21,039 nt of DNA, from NCBI GenBank assembly GCA_047921395.1, contig JBLRWH010000045.1, positions 1 to 21,039 of the forward strand, given 5' to 3'. The notes beneath the pieces were generated by a model. That model ran no database searches. It worked only from the letters and a program-made list of their open reading frames with translations, and was not told the DNA's origin. Made by a program: the position numbers and the translations under genes. This DNA comes from XN24 sp047921395 (GTDB lineage Bacteria; Pseudomonadota; Gammaproteobacteria; Steroidobacterales; XN24). Of this stretch, positions 6,694 through 13,682 are shown one piece after another (the stretch's first letter is position 1; each line of letters begins with the position of its first letter).

Positions 6694-8058
6694 ATGTCTG
6701 ACAGCAGGGACTTCGATTTGTTCGTGATCGGCGGTGGCAGCGGCGGCCTTGCGGCCGCGCAGCGCGCCGCGGAGTACGGGGCGCGCGCCGCCGTGGCGGA
6801 GCTCGGGCCGCTGGGCGGGACCTGCGTCAACGTCGGCTGCGTGCCCAAGAAACTGATGTGGAATGCGGCCTCGATCGCGCACGCGATCGCCGACGCCCCC
6901 GGCTACGGCTTCAGCGTCACCGCCGACGGGCACGACTGGGCAAGCCTGAAGGCCCGTCGCGACGCCTACATCGCACGCCTGAACGGCATCTACGAGGGCA
7001 ATCTCGACAAGCGCGGCGTCACCCTGCTGCGCGGCCGGGCCGCGCTCGCCCCCGGTGGAGTCGTCACGGTCGGCAGAGAGGAATACTCCGCCCGCCACAT
7101 CATCATCGCCACAGGGGGCCGCCCCGCCATTCCCGTGATCGAGGGCGCCGAACTGGGCCTCACCTCGGACGATTTCTTCGCGCTCGGTGCCCGCCCCGAA
7201 CGCGTGCTGATCGTCGGTAGCGGTTATATCGCGGTCGAGCTTGGTGGCGTGTTCGAATCGCTGGGCTCGGAAGTCACGCTCGCCGTGCGCCGCGATGGCG
7301 TGCTGCGCGACTTCGACCCATTGCTGCGCGACACGCTCATGGACCAGATGCGCCGCGACGGCATCCGGATCGAGACCGGGGCGGTGCCGGCGGCCGTCTG
7401 CCGCACCGGAGACGGGCTCGAGCTGCTGACCACCGACGGCCGCCGGTTCGGCGGCTTCGATGCGCTGCTCTGGGCAATCGGCCGGACGCCAAACATCCAG
7501 GGGCTCGAGCTCGAGCAGGCCGGCGTGCGGACCGAGGAGCAGGACTTCATTCCGGTCGACGAGTGGCAGGACACGAACGTCGAGGGCGTTCACGCCATCG
7601 GCGACGTCACCGGCCGCGCCGCCCTCACCCCGGTCGCGATCGCGGCGGGCCGGCGTCTTTCCGACCGGCTGTTCGGTGGCATGCCGGAACGCAAGCTCGA
7701 TTACCACTGTATCCCGACGGTGATCTTCAGCCACCCGCCGATCGGCACCGTGGGCCTGTCCGAACCCGAGGCGCACGCGCTGCACGGCGACGCGGTGCGC
7801 ATCTACGAGGGCCGGTTCACGCCGATGTATCACGCGCTGACCGAGCGCAAGGTGCCGGCCGCGGTGAAGCTGGTGACGGTCGGCGACGACGAGCGGATCG
7901 TCGGCTGCCACGTCATCGGCCACGGCGCCGACGAGATGCTGCAGGGCTTCGCGGTGGCGGTGAAGATGGGCGCCCGCAAGCGCGACTTCGACGACACCGT
8001 CGCGATTCACCCGACCACCGCCGAGGAGCTGGTCACGCTGCGGAGCCCGCGGCCATGA
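6694..8058 (+). CDS. gor: Glutathione-disulfide reductase
   Basis: The 454-residue flavoprotein reduces oxidised glutathione with NADPH. The N-terminal FAD-binding GGGSGG motif is followed by the redox-active disulfide GGTCVNVGC (C44, C49). The NADPH Rossmann motif GSGYIAVELGG is followed by VRRDGVLRDFD, where the arginines at the positions of E. coli Arg198/Arg204 indicate NADPH rather than NADH. AIGDVTGRAALTPVA contacts FAD, and the C-terminal HPTTAEE gives the catalytic H439-E444 pair. Length matches the family (~450). GAGG about 8 nt upstream supports the start. Its stop overlaps the start of the gamma-carbonic-anhydrase gene (ATGA). Confidence 0.95.
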   Translation: MSDSRDFDLFVIGGGSGGLAAAQRAAEYGARAAVAELGPLGGTCVNVGCVPKKLMWNAASIAHAIADAPGYGFSVTADGHDWASLKARRDAYIARLNGIYEGNLDKRGVTLLRGRAALAPGGVVTVGREEYSARHIIIATGGRPAIPVIEGAELGLTSDDFFALGARPERVLIVGSGYIAVELGGVFESLGSEVTLAVRRDGVLRDFDPLLRDTLMDQMRRDGIRIETGAVPAAVCRTGDGLELLTTDGRRFGGFDALLWAIGRTPNIQGLELEQAGVRTEEQDFIPVDEWQDTNVEGVHAIGDVTGRAALTPVAIAAGRRLSDRLFGGMPERKLDYHCIPTVIFSHPPIGTVGLSEPEAHALHGDAVRIYEGRFTPMYHALTERKVPAAVKLVTVGDDERIVGCHVIGHGADEMLQGFAVAVKMGARKRDFDDTVAIHPTTAEELVTLRSPRP

Positions 8059-8594
8059 GCGTGCGCGCGTTCGGCGGGGGCTTCCCCGTGCTCGGCGCCC
8101 GCGTCTGGATCGACCCGGCCGCCGTGGTCATCGGGCGCGTCGAAATCGGCGACGATGCCTCGCTCTGGCCGATGGCGGTGGCGCGCGGCGACGTGAACAC
8201 CATCCGGATCGGGGCGCGCACCAACGTCCAGGATGGCAGCGTGCTGCATGTCACGCACGACGGCCCCTATTCGCCCGGCGGCATGCCGCTCGTGATCGGC
8301 GACGAAGTGACGGTCGGGCATCGGGTCATGCTGCACGCCTGCACCATCGGCGATCGCTGCCTCTTGGGGATGAGCTCGACGATCCTGGATGGCGCCATCC
8401 TCGAAGACGAGGTCTTCCTGGGTGCGGGCAGCCTCGTGCCGCCGGGCAAGCGCCTGGTCGCGCGCAGCCTGTACAAGGGCAGCCCCGTGCAGCGGGTCCG
8501 GGCGCTGTCCGACGAGGAGCTCGGCATGCTGCGCTATTCCGCCGCGCACTACGTCCGGCTCAAGGATCGCTACCTGGCCGCTGGTCCCGCCTGA
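8055..8594 (+). CDS. Gamma carbonic anhydrase family protein (YrdA-like)
   Basis: This 179-residue left-handed beta-helix protein shows hexapeptide-repeat periodicity (VVIGRVEIGDDASLWP, VIGDEVTVGHRVMLHACTIGD) and the three metal-binding histidines of the gamma class: H65 in VLHVTH, then H89 and H94 in GHRVMLH. The ~180-residue length fits the YrdA/CaiE-like branch, whose members bind zinc but often have weak or unproven carbonic anhydrase activity. The frame is open much further upstream inside gor, but homology starts at the ATG overlapping the gor stop, implying translational coupling. In E. coli yrdA lies near aroE; here aroE is the next gene but convergent. Confidence 0.92.
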   Translation: MSVRAFGGGFPVLGARVWIDPAAVVIGRVEIGDDASLWPMAVARGDVNTIRIGARTNVQDGSVLHVTHDGPYSPGGMPLVIGDEVTVGHRVMLHACTIGDRCLLGMSSTILDGAILEDEVFLGAGSLVPPGKRLVARSLYKGSPVQRVRALSDEELGMLRYSAAHYVRLKDRYLAAGPA

Positions 8595-8606
8595 GCGCTG
8601 CGCGGC

Positions 8607-9437
8607 CTAGTTGGACGCGATGAGCGCGCGCAGCTCGGCGAGTACCGGCGCCGTGGGGGGGCGCACGCAGCGCCATAATTCGAAGGACTCCGCGGCCTGC
8701 TCCACGAGCATGCCGATGCCGTCGCTTGCACCGGCCGCGCCGTGCGCGCTGGCCCAGCGCATGAAGGCCGTCGGCGCGCCGCCGTAAGCCATGTCGTAGC
8801 AGAACGTCGCGGGACCGATGATGTCGTCGGGCAACGCGGGCACGTCCCCGGCCAGGCTGGCCGAGGTTGCGTTCACGACCAGGTCGAAGGGTCCGTGGGC
8901 GGCGTCGAGGCCGCCCCCCGTGACGGGGCCCTCGGCAGCGAAGGCCGCGGCGAGCGCGACGGCCCTGTCGGCGCTGCGGTTGGCGATGAGCACCTCGCAC
9001 GGCCGGGCATCGAGCAGCGCGGGCAACGCGCCGCGCGCCGCCCCGCCGGCGCCGACCAGCAGGACGCGCCGGCCCTCGATGACGACCCCCAGGTTGGCCT
9101 CAAGGTCACGCAGCAACCCTGCGCCGTCCGTGTTGTCGCCGAGCAGCCCCGCGGCCTGCGCCGCGAGGGTATTGACCGCGCCCGCGCGCCGCGCCCTCGG
9201 CGTGAGACACCCGGCGGCGGCATAGGCCGCGAGCTTGTGCGGCAGAGTGATGTTCAGGCCCCGCCCCCCCGCGGCGAGGAACTCCGCGAGCGCCGACTCG
9301 AATTCCCCGGGCGGCACGTCGCGCGCCTCGTAAACCAGCAGCTGGCCCGTGAGTTCGGCGAAGCGGGCGTGGATCCAGGGCGAACGGCTGTGGCCGACCG
9401 GGTGGCCGAACACCGCATATCGGTCGGGTGCGCCCAA
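8607..9437 (-). CDS. aroE: Shikimate dehydrogenase (NADP+)
   Basis: The 276-residue enzyme reduces 3-dehydroshikimate to shikimate, the fourth step of chorismate synthesis. The substrate site is seen in FGHPVGHSRSP and NITLPHK (catalytic K68), with the partner Asp in GDNTDGAG (D104). The nucleotide loop is GAGGAARG (129-136), and IANRSADRA carries the NRS signature typical of NADPH-specific AroE. The C-terminus (DGIGMLVEQAAESFELW) is intact. It begins 4 nt after the hemB stop, so hemB-aroE form one minus-strand unit; its end lies 12 nt from the convergent gamma-carbonic-anhydrase gene. Confidence 0.96.
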   Translation of the reverse strand: MGAPDRYAVFGHPVGHSRSPWIHARFAELTGQLLVYEARDVPPGEFESALAEFLAAGGRGLNITLPHKLAAYAAAGCLTPRARRAGAVNTLAAQAAGLLGDNTDGAGLLRDLEANLGVVIEGRRVLLVGAGGAARGALPALLDARPCEVLIANRSADRAVALAAAFAAEGPVTGGGLDAAHGPFDLVVNATSASLAGDVPALPDDIIGPATFCYDMAYGGAPTAFMRWASAHGAAGASDGIGMLVEQAAESFELWRCVRPPTAPVLAELRALIASN

Positions 9438-9441
9438 GGCC

Positions 9442-10452
9442 TCAGGCGTTCTTGAGCCAGCGTGCGACGACGGGCGCGAAATACGTCAGAATCCCGTCCG
9501 CCCCGGCGCGCTTCATCGACAGCAGCGCCTCGAGCACGACGGCCTTCTCGTCCAGCCAGCCGTTCGCGGCCGCCGCCTTCAGCATCGCGTACTCGCCGCT
9601 CACCTGGTAGACAAAGGTCGGCACGCCGAGCTCGCTTTTCACGCGCCTCACGATATCCAGGTAGGGCATGCCTGGCTTGACCATGAACGCGTCCGCGCCC
9701 TCGGCGATATCCAGCGCGACCTCGCGGATCGCCTCGTCACTGTTGCCGGGATCCATCTGGTAACTGTACTTGTTGCCGCCGCCGAGGTTGCCGGCCGAGC
9801 CGACTGCATCGCGGAACGGACCGTAGAAGCTGGAGGCGTATTTCGCCGAGTAGGCGAGGATCGCGGTGTTGACGTGGCCGGCGTCCTCCAGCGCTGCACG
9901 GATGCGGCCCACGCGCCCGTCCATCATGTCGGAAGGCGCCACCATGTCGGCGCCGGCCTCGGCGTGGGACAACGCCTGGCGTACCAGCGCCTCGACCGTG
10001 ATGTCGTTCAGCACGTAGCCGCTCGCGTCGATGATGCCGTCCTGGCCGTGGGTCGTGAACGGGTCCAGGGCGACGTCGGTGATCACGCCGAGCTCCGGCA
10101 GCGCCGCCTTCAGGGCGCGCACCGTGCGCTGCGCCAGGCCGTCGGGGTTCCAGGCCTCGCGCCCGTCCAGGGTTTTCACCTCCGGCGGGGTAACCGGGAA
10201 CAGCGCCACCGCCGGCAGGCCCAGCGCCGCCCAGCCCTCGGCTTCCCGCAGCAACTCGTCGATCGACATCCGCTCGACGCCGGGCATCGACGGCACCGGC
10301 TCGCGCCGGCCCTCGCCCTCGAGCACGAACACCGGGCAGATCAGGTCGTCGACCGACAGGCTGGATTCACGCACCAGGCGGCGGGTGAATTCATGCCGGC
10401 GCAGCCGGCGCATGCGGGTGGCGGGGAACTTTTCGTAGACTGGAGCTTTCAT
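9442..10452 (-). CDS. hemB: Delta-aminolevulinic acid dehydratase (porphobilinogen synthase)
   Basis: The 336-residue enzyme condenses two 5-aminolevulinate molecules to porphobilinogen in haem synthesis. The Schiff-base lysines are in YSAKYASSFYGPFRDA (K204) and MVKPGMPYLD (K259), one residue offset from P. aeruginosa. Where zinc enzymes have a Cys cluster, this one reads TDVALDPFTTHGQDG, so it belongs to the zinc-free, Mg2+-dependent Pseudomonas-type group. An open frame extends to 10566, but the extra 38 residues are not family-like and the ATG at 10452 starts the conserved region. It leads the hemB-aroE unit and is divergent from the ECF sigma gene. Confidence 0.96.
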   Translation of the reverse strand: MKAPVYEKFPATRMRRLRRHEFTRRLVRESSLSVDDLICPVFVLEGEGRREPVPSMPGVERMSIDELLREAEGWAALGLPAVALFPVTPPEVKTLDGREAWNPDGLAQRTVRALKAALPELGVITDVALDPFTTHGQDGIIDASGYVLNDITVEALVRQALSHAEAGADMVAPSDMMDGRVGRIRAALEDAGHVNTAILAYSAKYASSFYGPFRDAVGSAGNLGGGNKYSYQMDPGNSDEAIREVALDIAEGADAFMVKPGMPYLDIVRRVKSELGVPTFVYQVSGEYAMLKAAAANGWLDEKAVVLEALLSMKRAGADGILTYFAPVVARWLKNA

Positions 10453-10530
10453 GTGAATACCCGGCGGATGCGCAAGGGCGCAATTGTCCCGCGATTCGCC
10501 GGCCCTTGCCAGCCAGCCCTTAGGTGTGCG

Positions 10531-10536
10531 TGTAAT
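10531..10536 (+). promoter_or_regulatory. Possible -10 element upstream of the ECF sigma gene
   Basis: TGTAAT matches five of six -10 consensus positions and lies 29 nt before the sigma gene ATG. TTGCCA at 10506 could serve as -35 but with a 19-bp spacer. No GGAAC-type ECF promoter with correct spacing is visible in the 112-nt gap shared with hemB. Confidence 0.3.
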
Positions 10537-10564
10537 AAACGGGAACACCAGAAGGTCTTGATGC

Positions 10565-11083
10565 ATGAAGGCAGGAATTTTCAGCCTGGGCGACCGCAGG
10601 CGATACGAGCGGGTGGTCGGCCAGCTGAGGCAGGATCTCTACCGCTACGCGCTGTGGCTCAGTCGGGATCCGCAGGTCGCGGAGGATGTCGTCCAGGAGG
10701 CACTGGTGCGCGCCTGGCGCGGGTTCGACGGGCTGCAGGACGAGGACAAGGCCCGCCAATGGCTCGTAACCATCGTGCGGCGGGAGTTTTTCAGGTTCAA
10801 GGAGCGGCAACGGGAAGAGACCATGGACCCGGCCATCCTGGAGGAAATCGCGGCGGATGACGCCGATCCGCTGGTGCAGGATCTCAGGACGGCCATTTTC
10901 GCGCTCGAGGAGACTTACCGTGAACCGTTGGCACTGCAAGTGCTGATGGGACACACGACGGACGAGATCGCAGGAATCATGGGGCTGACCCAGGGCGCGG
11001 TGCTGACGAGGCTGCATCGCGCCAGGGAAAAGCTGAAGCAGGCCTTGGTGAAGGACGGGACGCTGAGCCCGGAGACGACATGA
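10565..11083 (+). CDS. RNA polymerase ECF-type sigma factor
   Basis: The 172-residue protein has the two-domain layout of group IV sigma factors. Sigma region 2 spans about residues 18-85 (LYRYALWLSRDPQVAEDVVQ for -10 recognition and core binding, then ARQWLVTIVRREFFRF). Region 4 spans about 107-160, with the helix-turn-helix TTDEIAGIMGLTQGAVLTRL for -35 recognition. The linker is short, and no extra C-terminal domain is present. Its TGA overlaps the ATG of the DUF3379 gene, the usual coupling of sigma and anti-sigma, and the EGKCG-repeat gene follows in the same direction. It therefore probably controls this operon, perhaps in response to metal stress. AAGG lies about 10 nt before the ATG, a rather long spacing. 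Confidence 0.93.
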   Translation: MKAGIFSLGDRRRYERVVGQLRQDLYRYALWLSRDPQVAEDVVQEALVRAWRGFDGLQDEDKARQWLVTIVRREFFRFKERQREETMDPAILEEIAADDADPLVQDLRTAIFALEETYREPLALQVLMGHTTDEIAGIMGLTQGAVLTRLHRAREKLKQALVKDGTLSPETT

Positions 11084-11706
11084 CAACGAAGCTGACCCCG
11101 GAAGAACGCAGGCGCCGCGAGGCAATCGTGGTCGATGACGCCCGTTTCGAGGCGCTGCTCGAGGCCGCGTTCAAGGTCGATGCGCCGCAGGCGCGGCCGG
11201 TGCATGCCCGGCCTCGCTGGCCGGCAGTGTTCGCGATCGCGGCGACCCTGGTGCTGGCTGCAGGCGCGTGGCTCGGGCTGCGCACCGATACGCCGGGTTT
11301 CGACGTATCGCCGCTGGCGCCCGACATCGTCGCGCATATCCAGCACGAGCCGAAGGCGATGGTGGTCACCGCGCGGACGGTGCCGGCGACGCATTTCGAG
11401 GGCGTGCTGCAGGGCGGCCGGGCCAGCCTCAGCAACCCGGTCGGGCAGGTGAGCTACGCGCGGCTCTGCCCCTTCCGCGGGCAGATGGTGGCGCACTTTG
11501 TGGTGCAAGGCGAACATGGGCCGGTCACGGTGATGCTGCTGCCGGATGAGCATGTCACCGCGGCGACCGCCATAGACGAGAGAGGCTTCAAGGGCACCGT
11601 GGTCCCGGTCGAGAGCGGCGGCAGCGTCGCGATCGTGGGCCAGCCCGACGAAGACCTCGAAGAAATCCGGGACCGGCTGCTGGAGGCGGTCCGTTGGAAC
11701 CTTTGA
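11080..11706 (+). CDS. DUF3379-type membrane anti-sigma factor
   Basis: The 208-residue single-pass protein has a charged cytoplasmic N-terminus (1-47), which should bind the sigma factor encoded just upstream. One transmembrane helix (about 48-66, VFAIAATLVLAAGAWLGL) follows, then a ~140-residue periplasmic domain. The sequence SYARLCPFRGQMVAHFVVQG and the following VTVMLLPDEHV match my recollection of the DUF3379 family found beside ECF sigma genes in Gammaproteobacteria. The periplasmic part has one Cys (in LCPFRG) and several His residues (ATHFEG, AHFVV, GEHGP, DEHV) that could sense a metal or oxidant; this is inference. No HxxxCxxC zinc anti-sigma motif is present. It overlaps the sigma gene by 4 nt (ATGA), and a hairpin sits at its 3' end. 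Confidence 0.85.
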   Translation: MTTKLTPEERRRREAIVVDDARFEALLEAAFKVDAPQARPVHARPRWPAVFAIAATLVLAAGAWLGLRTDTPGFDVSPLAPDIVAHIQHEPKAMVVTARTVPATHFEGVLQGGRASLSNPVGQVSYARLCPFRGQMVAHFVVQGEHGPVTVMLLPDEHVTAATAIDERGFKGTVVPVESGGSVAIVGQPDEDLEEIRDRLLEAVRWNL

Positions 11707-11723
11707 GCGGGCACGACCCGCTC
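11705..11723 (+). promoter_or_regulatory. Intra-operon hairpin between anti-sigma and HvfA-like genes
   Basis: GAGCGGG and CCCGCTC form a perfect 7-bp stem around the 5-nt loop CACGA, starting inside the anti-sigma stop codon. The following bases (GACAATAACGG) contain no T-run, so it is not a standard terminator. It may act as an mRNA processing or stabilising element that lets the downstream small protein be made in excess. Confidence 0.45.
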
Positions 11724-11781
11724 GACAATAACGGTCCAAGAGGCCGGTCAAGCAACAACCAAGAGTGAGAGGAATACTGAC

Positions 11782-12078
11782 ATGTTGAAGAAAACCATCA
11801 AGCCGATTTCCATGGCTGTCGGCATCGCGCTGGCCGGTTCCCTGGCGGGGGTTTCCGTCGCCCAGGCCGACAGTAGCCTGTTCGGAATGTCTGCGCTGTC
11901 CAGCGGCTACATGACCGTGGCGTCGGTCGGCGAGGGCAAGTGCGGTGAAGGCAAGTGCGGCGGCGACACTGCCAAGGACAGCGAGGGCAAGTGCGGCGAA
12001 GGCAAGTGCGGCGGCGACACTGCCAAGGATAGCGAGGGCAAGTGCGGCGAAGGCAAGTGCGGCGGCGACAAGGCTTAA
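11782..12078 (+). CDS. HvfA-like EGKCG-repeat secreted peptide (RiPP metallophore precursor family)
   Basis: The 98-residue product has a signal peptide (MLKKTIKP, then a hydrophobic stretch to about residue 27, cleavage likely after AQA at 29), a short spacer, and a C-terminal block of six EGKCG units arranged as three pairs separated by GDTAKDS. The mature peptide thus carries six Cys, all in the same motif. In Haemophilus HvfA, EGKCG cysteines are converted by a DUF692/MNIO enzyme with a DUF2063 partner into oxazolone/thioamide groups that bind copper(I). By homology this is a periplasmic or secreted metal-binding peptide. AGAGGA about 9 nt upstream supports the start. No modifying-enzyme gene follows; an intrinsic terminator lies 24 nt after the stop. 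If unmodified, it could still bind metal through thiols. Confidence 0.85.
   Translation: MLKKTIKPISMAVGIALAGSLAGVSVAQADSSLFGMSALSSGYMTVASVGEGKCGEGKCGGDTAKDSEGKCGEGKCGGDTAKDSEGKCGEGKCGGDKA
11932..12075 (+). repeat. 51-bp in-frame tandem repeat in the HvfA-like gene
   Basis: Two full 51-bp units (11932-11982, 11983-12033) and a shortened third (12034-12075) encode EGKCGEGKCGGDTAKDS, the same again, and EGKCGEGKCGGDKA. The full units differ at only two third-codon positions (GGT/GGC and GAC/GAT), so the duplication is recent or is being homogenised by slippage. Each unit itself contains two 15-bp EGKCG submotifs. Confidence 0.95.
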
Positions 12079-12102
12079 TCTGACTGCCTTTACGATGCTA
12101 CA

Positions 12103-12137
12103 GGGGCCCGCGGTTGCGACTGTGGGCTCCTTTTTTT
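12103..12137 (+). terminator. Rho-independent terminator after the HvfA-like gene
   Basis: GGGGCCCGC pairs with GTGGGCTCC (9 bp, two G-U wobbles) around a 10-nt loop and is followed directly by seven Ts. It ends the sigma/anti-sigma/HvfA-like operon 24 nt after the stop codon and separates it from tag. Confidence 0.9.
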
Positions 12138-12231
12138 GTGTCTCCGGAGGAGTCTGCGTCTTCCCCTGTGGTCCCGCTCCGGCGAAGATGGCGCGGAGCA
12201 CACCGGATTCGATCCGGCGGAGAGACCAACC

Positions 12232-12834
12232 GTGGCAACAAGCGACGATCGGCAGCGATGCGACTGGTGCCTCGGGGTCAGCGACGCCTACCTGGCCTAT
12301 CATGACGAAGAATGGGGTCGGCCGCTGCGCGATGACGCCGCACAGTTCGAGTTCCTCGTGCTGGAGAGCGCCCAGGCGGGCCTCTCGTGGTCCACGGTGC
12401 TGCATAAGCGGGCGGGTTACCGCCGCGCGTTCGCGGAATTCGATCCGCAAAAGGTCGCCCGCTTCAACCGTCGCAGCGTGGCCCGCCTGCTGGCCGATCC
12501 CGGCATCATCCGCAACCGCCTGAAGATCGAGTCGGCGATCGGCAACGCGCGTGCGTTCCTGGCAGTGCAGGAAGCGTTCGGGAGCTTCAGCGCCTACCTG
12601 TGGGACTTCGTGGACGGCAGGCCGGTCGTAAACGCGTGGCGCGAAATGCGCCGGGTTCCCGCCTCGACGCCGTTGTCGGACCGCATCAGCAAGGACCTCA
12701 AGGCGCGCGGCTTCAAGTTTGTCGGCAGCACGATCGTGTATGCCCACCTGCAGGCCACCGGCCTGGTCAACGATCACCTTGTGAGCTGCTACCGGCGCCC
12801 CGAATGCATCGCGGAGGCCGCGGCGCTCGGTTAA
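12232..12834 (+). CDS. tag: DNA-3-methyladenine glycosylase I
   Basis: The 200-residue enzyme excises 3-methyladenine from alkylated DNA. It aligns with E. coli Tag throughout: RCDW, YLAYHDEEWG, LESAQAGLSWSTVLHKR, the helical region DPGIIRNRLKIESAIGNARA, RGFKFVGSTIVYAHLQATGL and VNDHLVSC. The zinc ligands correspond to C10, H24, H182 and C186, and the catalytic Glu to E45. The frame is open back to a TTG at 12136, but that lies inside the upstream terminator's T-tract. The GTG at 12232 has GGAG about 9 nt upstream and leaves the expected N-terminus, so it is the chosen start. Its promoter should lie within 12138-12215. Confidence 0.94.
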   Translation: MATSDDRQRCDWCLGVSDAYLAYHDEEWGRPLRDDAAQFEFLVLESAQAGLSWSTVLHKRAGYRRAFAEFDPQKVARFNRRSVARLLADPGIIRNRLKIESAIGNARAFLAVQEAFGSFSAYLWDFVDGRPVVNAWREMRRVPASTPLSDRISKDLKARGFKFVGSTIVYAHLQATGLVNDHLVSCYRRPECIAEAAALG

Positions 12835-12870
12835 GCTTGGCACCTTCGCTACGAGAGAGGTCGCACCCCC

Positions 12871-13257
12871 ATGACTCCCACGATCACGGCCCTGTATGCG
12901 GGCCTGCTAGGCCTGCTGTATCTCGCGCTCTGCGGCCTGGTGGTGTCGCACCGGCGACGTGCCCGGGTCGGCCTGGGCACCGGCGACGACAGGGTCCTGG
13001 AGCGCGTGGTCCGGGTGCATGGCAATTTCGCGGAATATGCGCCGGTGTTCCTCGTGCTGCTGCTCGTCGCCGAGCTGAACGGCGGTGCGGCGATGGTGCT
13101 GTACGTGACAGGGGCGGCGTTCTTCCTCGCGCGTATCGCACATGCGGCGGGCCTGAGCCGCTCCAGCGGGACCAGCCGGGGCCGGTTCCTCGGCACGCTG
13201 GTCACCTGGATCGCGATCCTGGTCCTCGCCGTGACCAATATCCTGCTCGCGCTCTAG
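12871..13257 (+). CDS. MAPEG family membrane protein
   Basis: The 128-residue protein has four predicted transmembrane helices (about 5-25, 58-72, 74-93 and 107-127) and the MAPEG hallmark between the first two, RVVRVHGNFAEYAPVFLVLL, with the conserved N-E-PxF residues that bind glutathione in the eukaryotic members (microsomal glutathione transferases, leukotriene synthases). Bacterial homologues such as YecN are mostly uncharacterised. AGAGAGG lies about 11 nt before the ATG. It starts 36 nt after tag, so the two may be co-transcribed, and its TAG overlaps the TAG of the convergent VOC gene by the palindrome CTAG. Confidence 0.88.
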   Translation: MTPTITALYAGLLGLLYLALCGLVVSHRRRARVGLGTGDDRVLERVVRVHGNFAEYAPVFLVLLLVAELNGGAAMVLYVTGAAFFLARIAHAAGLSRSSGTSRGRFLGTLVTWIAILVLAVTNILLAL

Positions 13258-13682
13258 TCCAGGGCCGAATCGCGCGCGAAGATCGCTGCGTCGTCCGCGA
13301 AGGACTTGAACTCGAGGGCGTTGCCGGACGGGTCCCTGACGAACATCGTGGCCTGTTCGCCCGGGCGTCCCTTGAAGCGCACCCGCGGCTCGATCAGGAA
13401 TGGCGTGCCGGCCTGCCCGAGGCGCTGCGCCAGGGCGTCCCAGGCATCGCGTTCCAGGATGAGCCCGAAGTGGCGCACCGGCACCCGGTCGCCATCCACG
13501 GGGTTGGCGACCGGTTCGCCGTCCGTGTCCGCGAGATGGGCCGTGACCTGGTGGCCGTGGAAATCAAAATCGATCCAGCGGCTCGACTCCCGGCCGACGC
13601 CGCAGCCCAGCAGGCCGGCGTAGAAATCGCGCGCCGCCTCGAGGTCGTGCACTGGGAAGGCAAGGTGGAACCTGGGTCTCAT
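13254..13682 (-). CDS. VOC family protein (glyoxalase/dioxygenase superfamily)
   Basis: The 142-residue protein has two beta-alpha-beta-beta-beta modules of the vicinal oxygen chelate fold. RFHLAFPVHDLEAARDFYAG opens the first, with metal-ligand candidate H6. VRHFGLIL opens the second (H71), and MFVRDPSGNALEFKSF ends it (E124). Retention of the H-H-E triad suggests a metalloenzyme such as a lyase, dioxygenase or thiol transferase; the substrate cannot be told. Its ATG shares one base with the hemF TGA (TGATG), so it is the last gene of the hemF operon. Its stop overlaps the convergent MAPEG gene by 4 nt. Confidence 0.88.
   Translation of the reverse strand: MRPRFHLAFPVHDLEAARDFYAGLLGCGVGRESSRWIDFDFHGHQVTAHLADTDGEPVANPVDGDRVPVRHFGLILERDAWDALAQRLGQAGTPFLIEPRVRFKGRPGEQATMFVRDPSGNALEFKSFADDAAIFARDSALD

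Noticed and set aside
10453..10566. 38-residue N-terminal extension of hemB
   Set aside because: It is not family-like and would overlap the divergent sigma gene start; conserved HemB begins at the ATG at 10452.
10453..11781. Shared ECF-type promoter motif upstream of the sigma gene and the HvfA-like gene
   Set aside because: GGGAAC at 10541 lacks a correctly spaced -10 partner, and no matching motif occurs before 11782. Autoregulation is plausible but not shown by the sequence.
11932..12075. CRISPR-like direct repeats
   Set aside because: The units are contiguous, in frame and coding, with no variable spacers.
12136..12231. N-terminal extension of tag from a TTG at 12136
   Set aside because: The codon lies in the terminator T-tract, the extension has no Tag homology, and the GTG at 12232 has its own ribosome-binding site.
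12138..13257. Modifying enzymes for the EGKCG peptide (DUF692, DUF2063, DoxX)
   Set aside because: I looked in the genes on both sides. The products are Tag, MAPEG, VOC, HemB and AroE, none of which fits.
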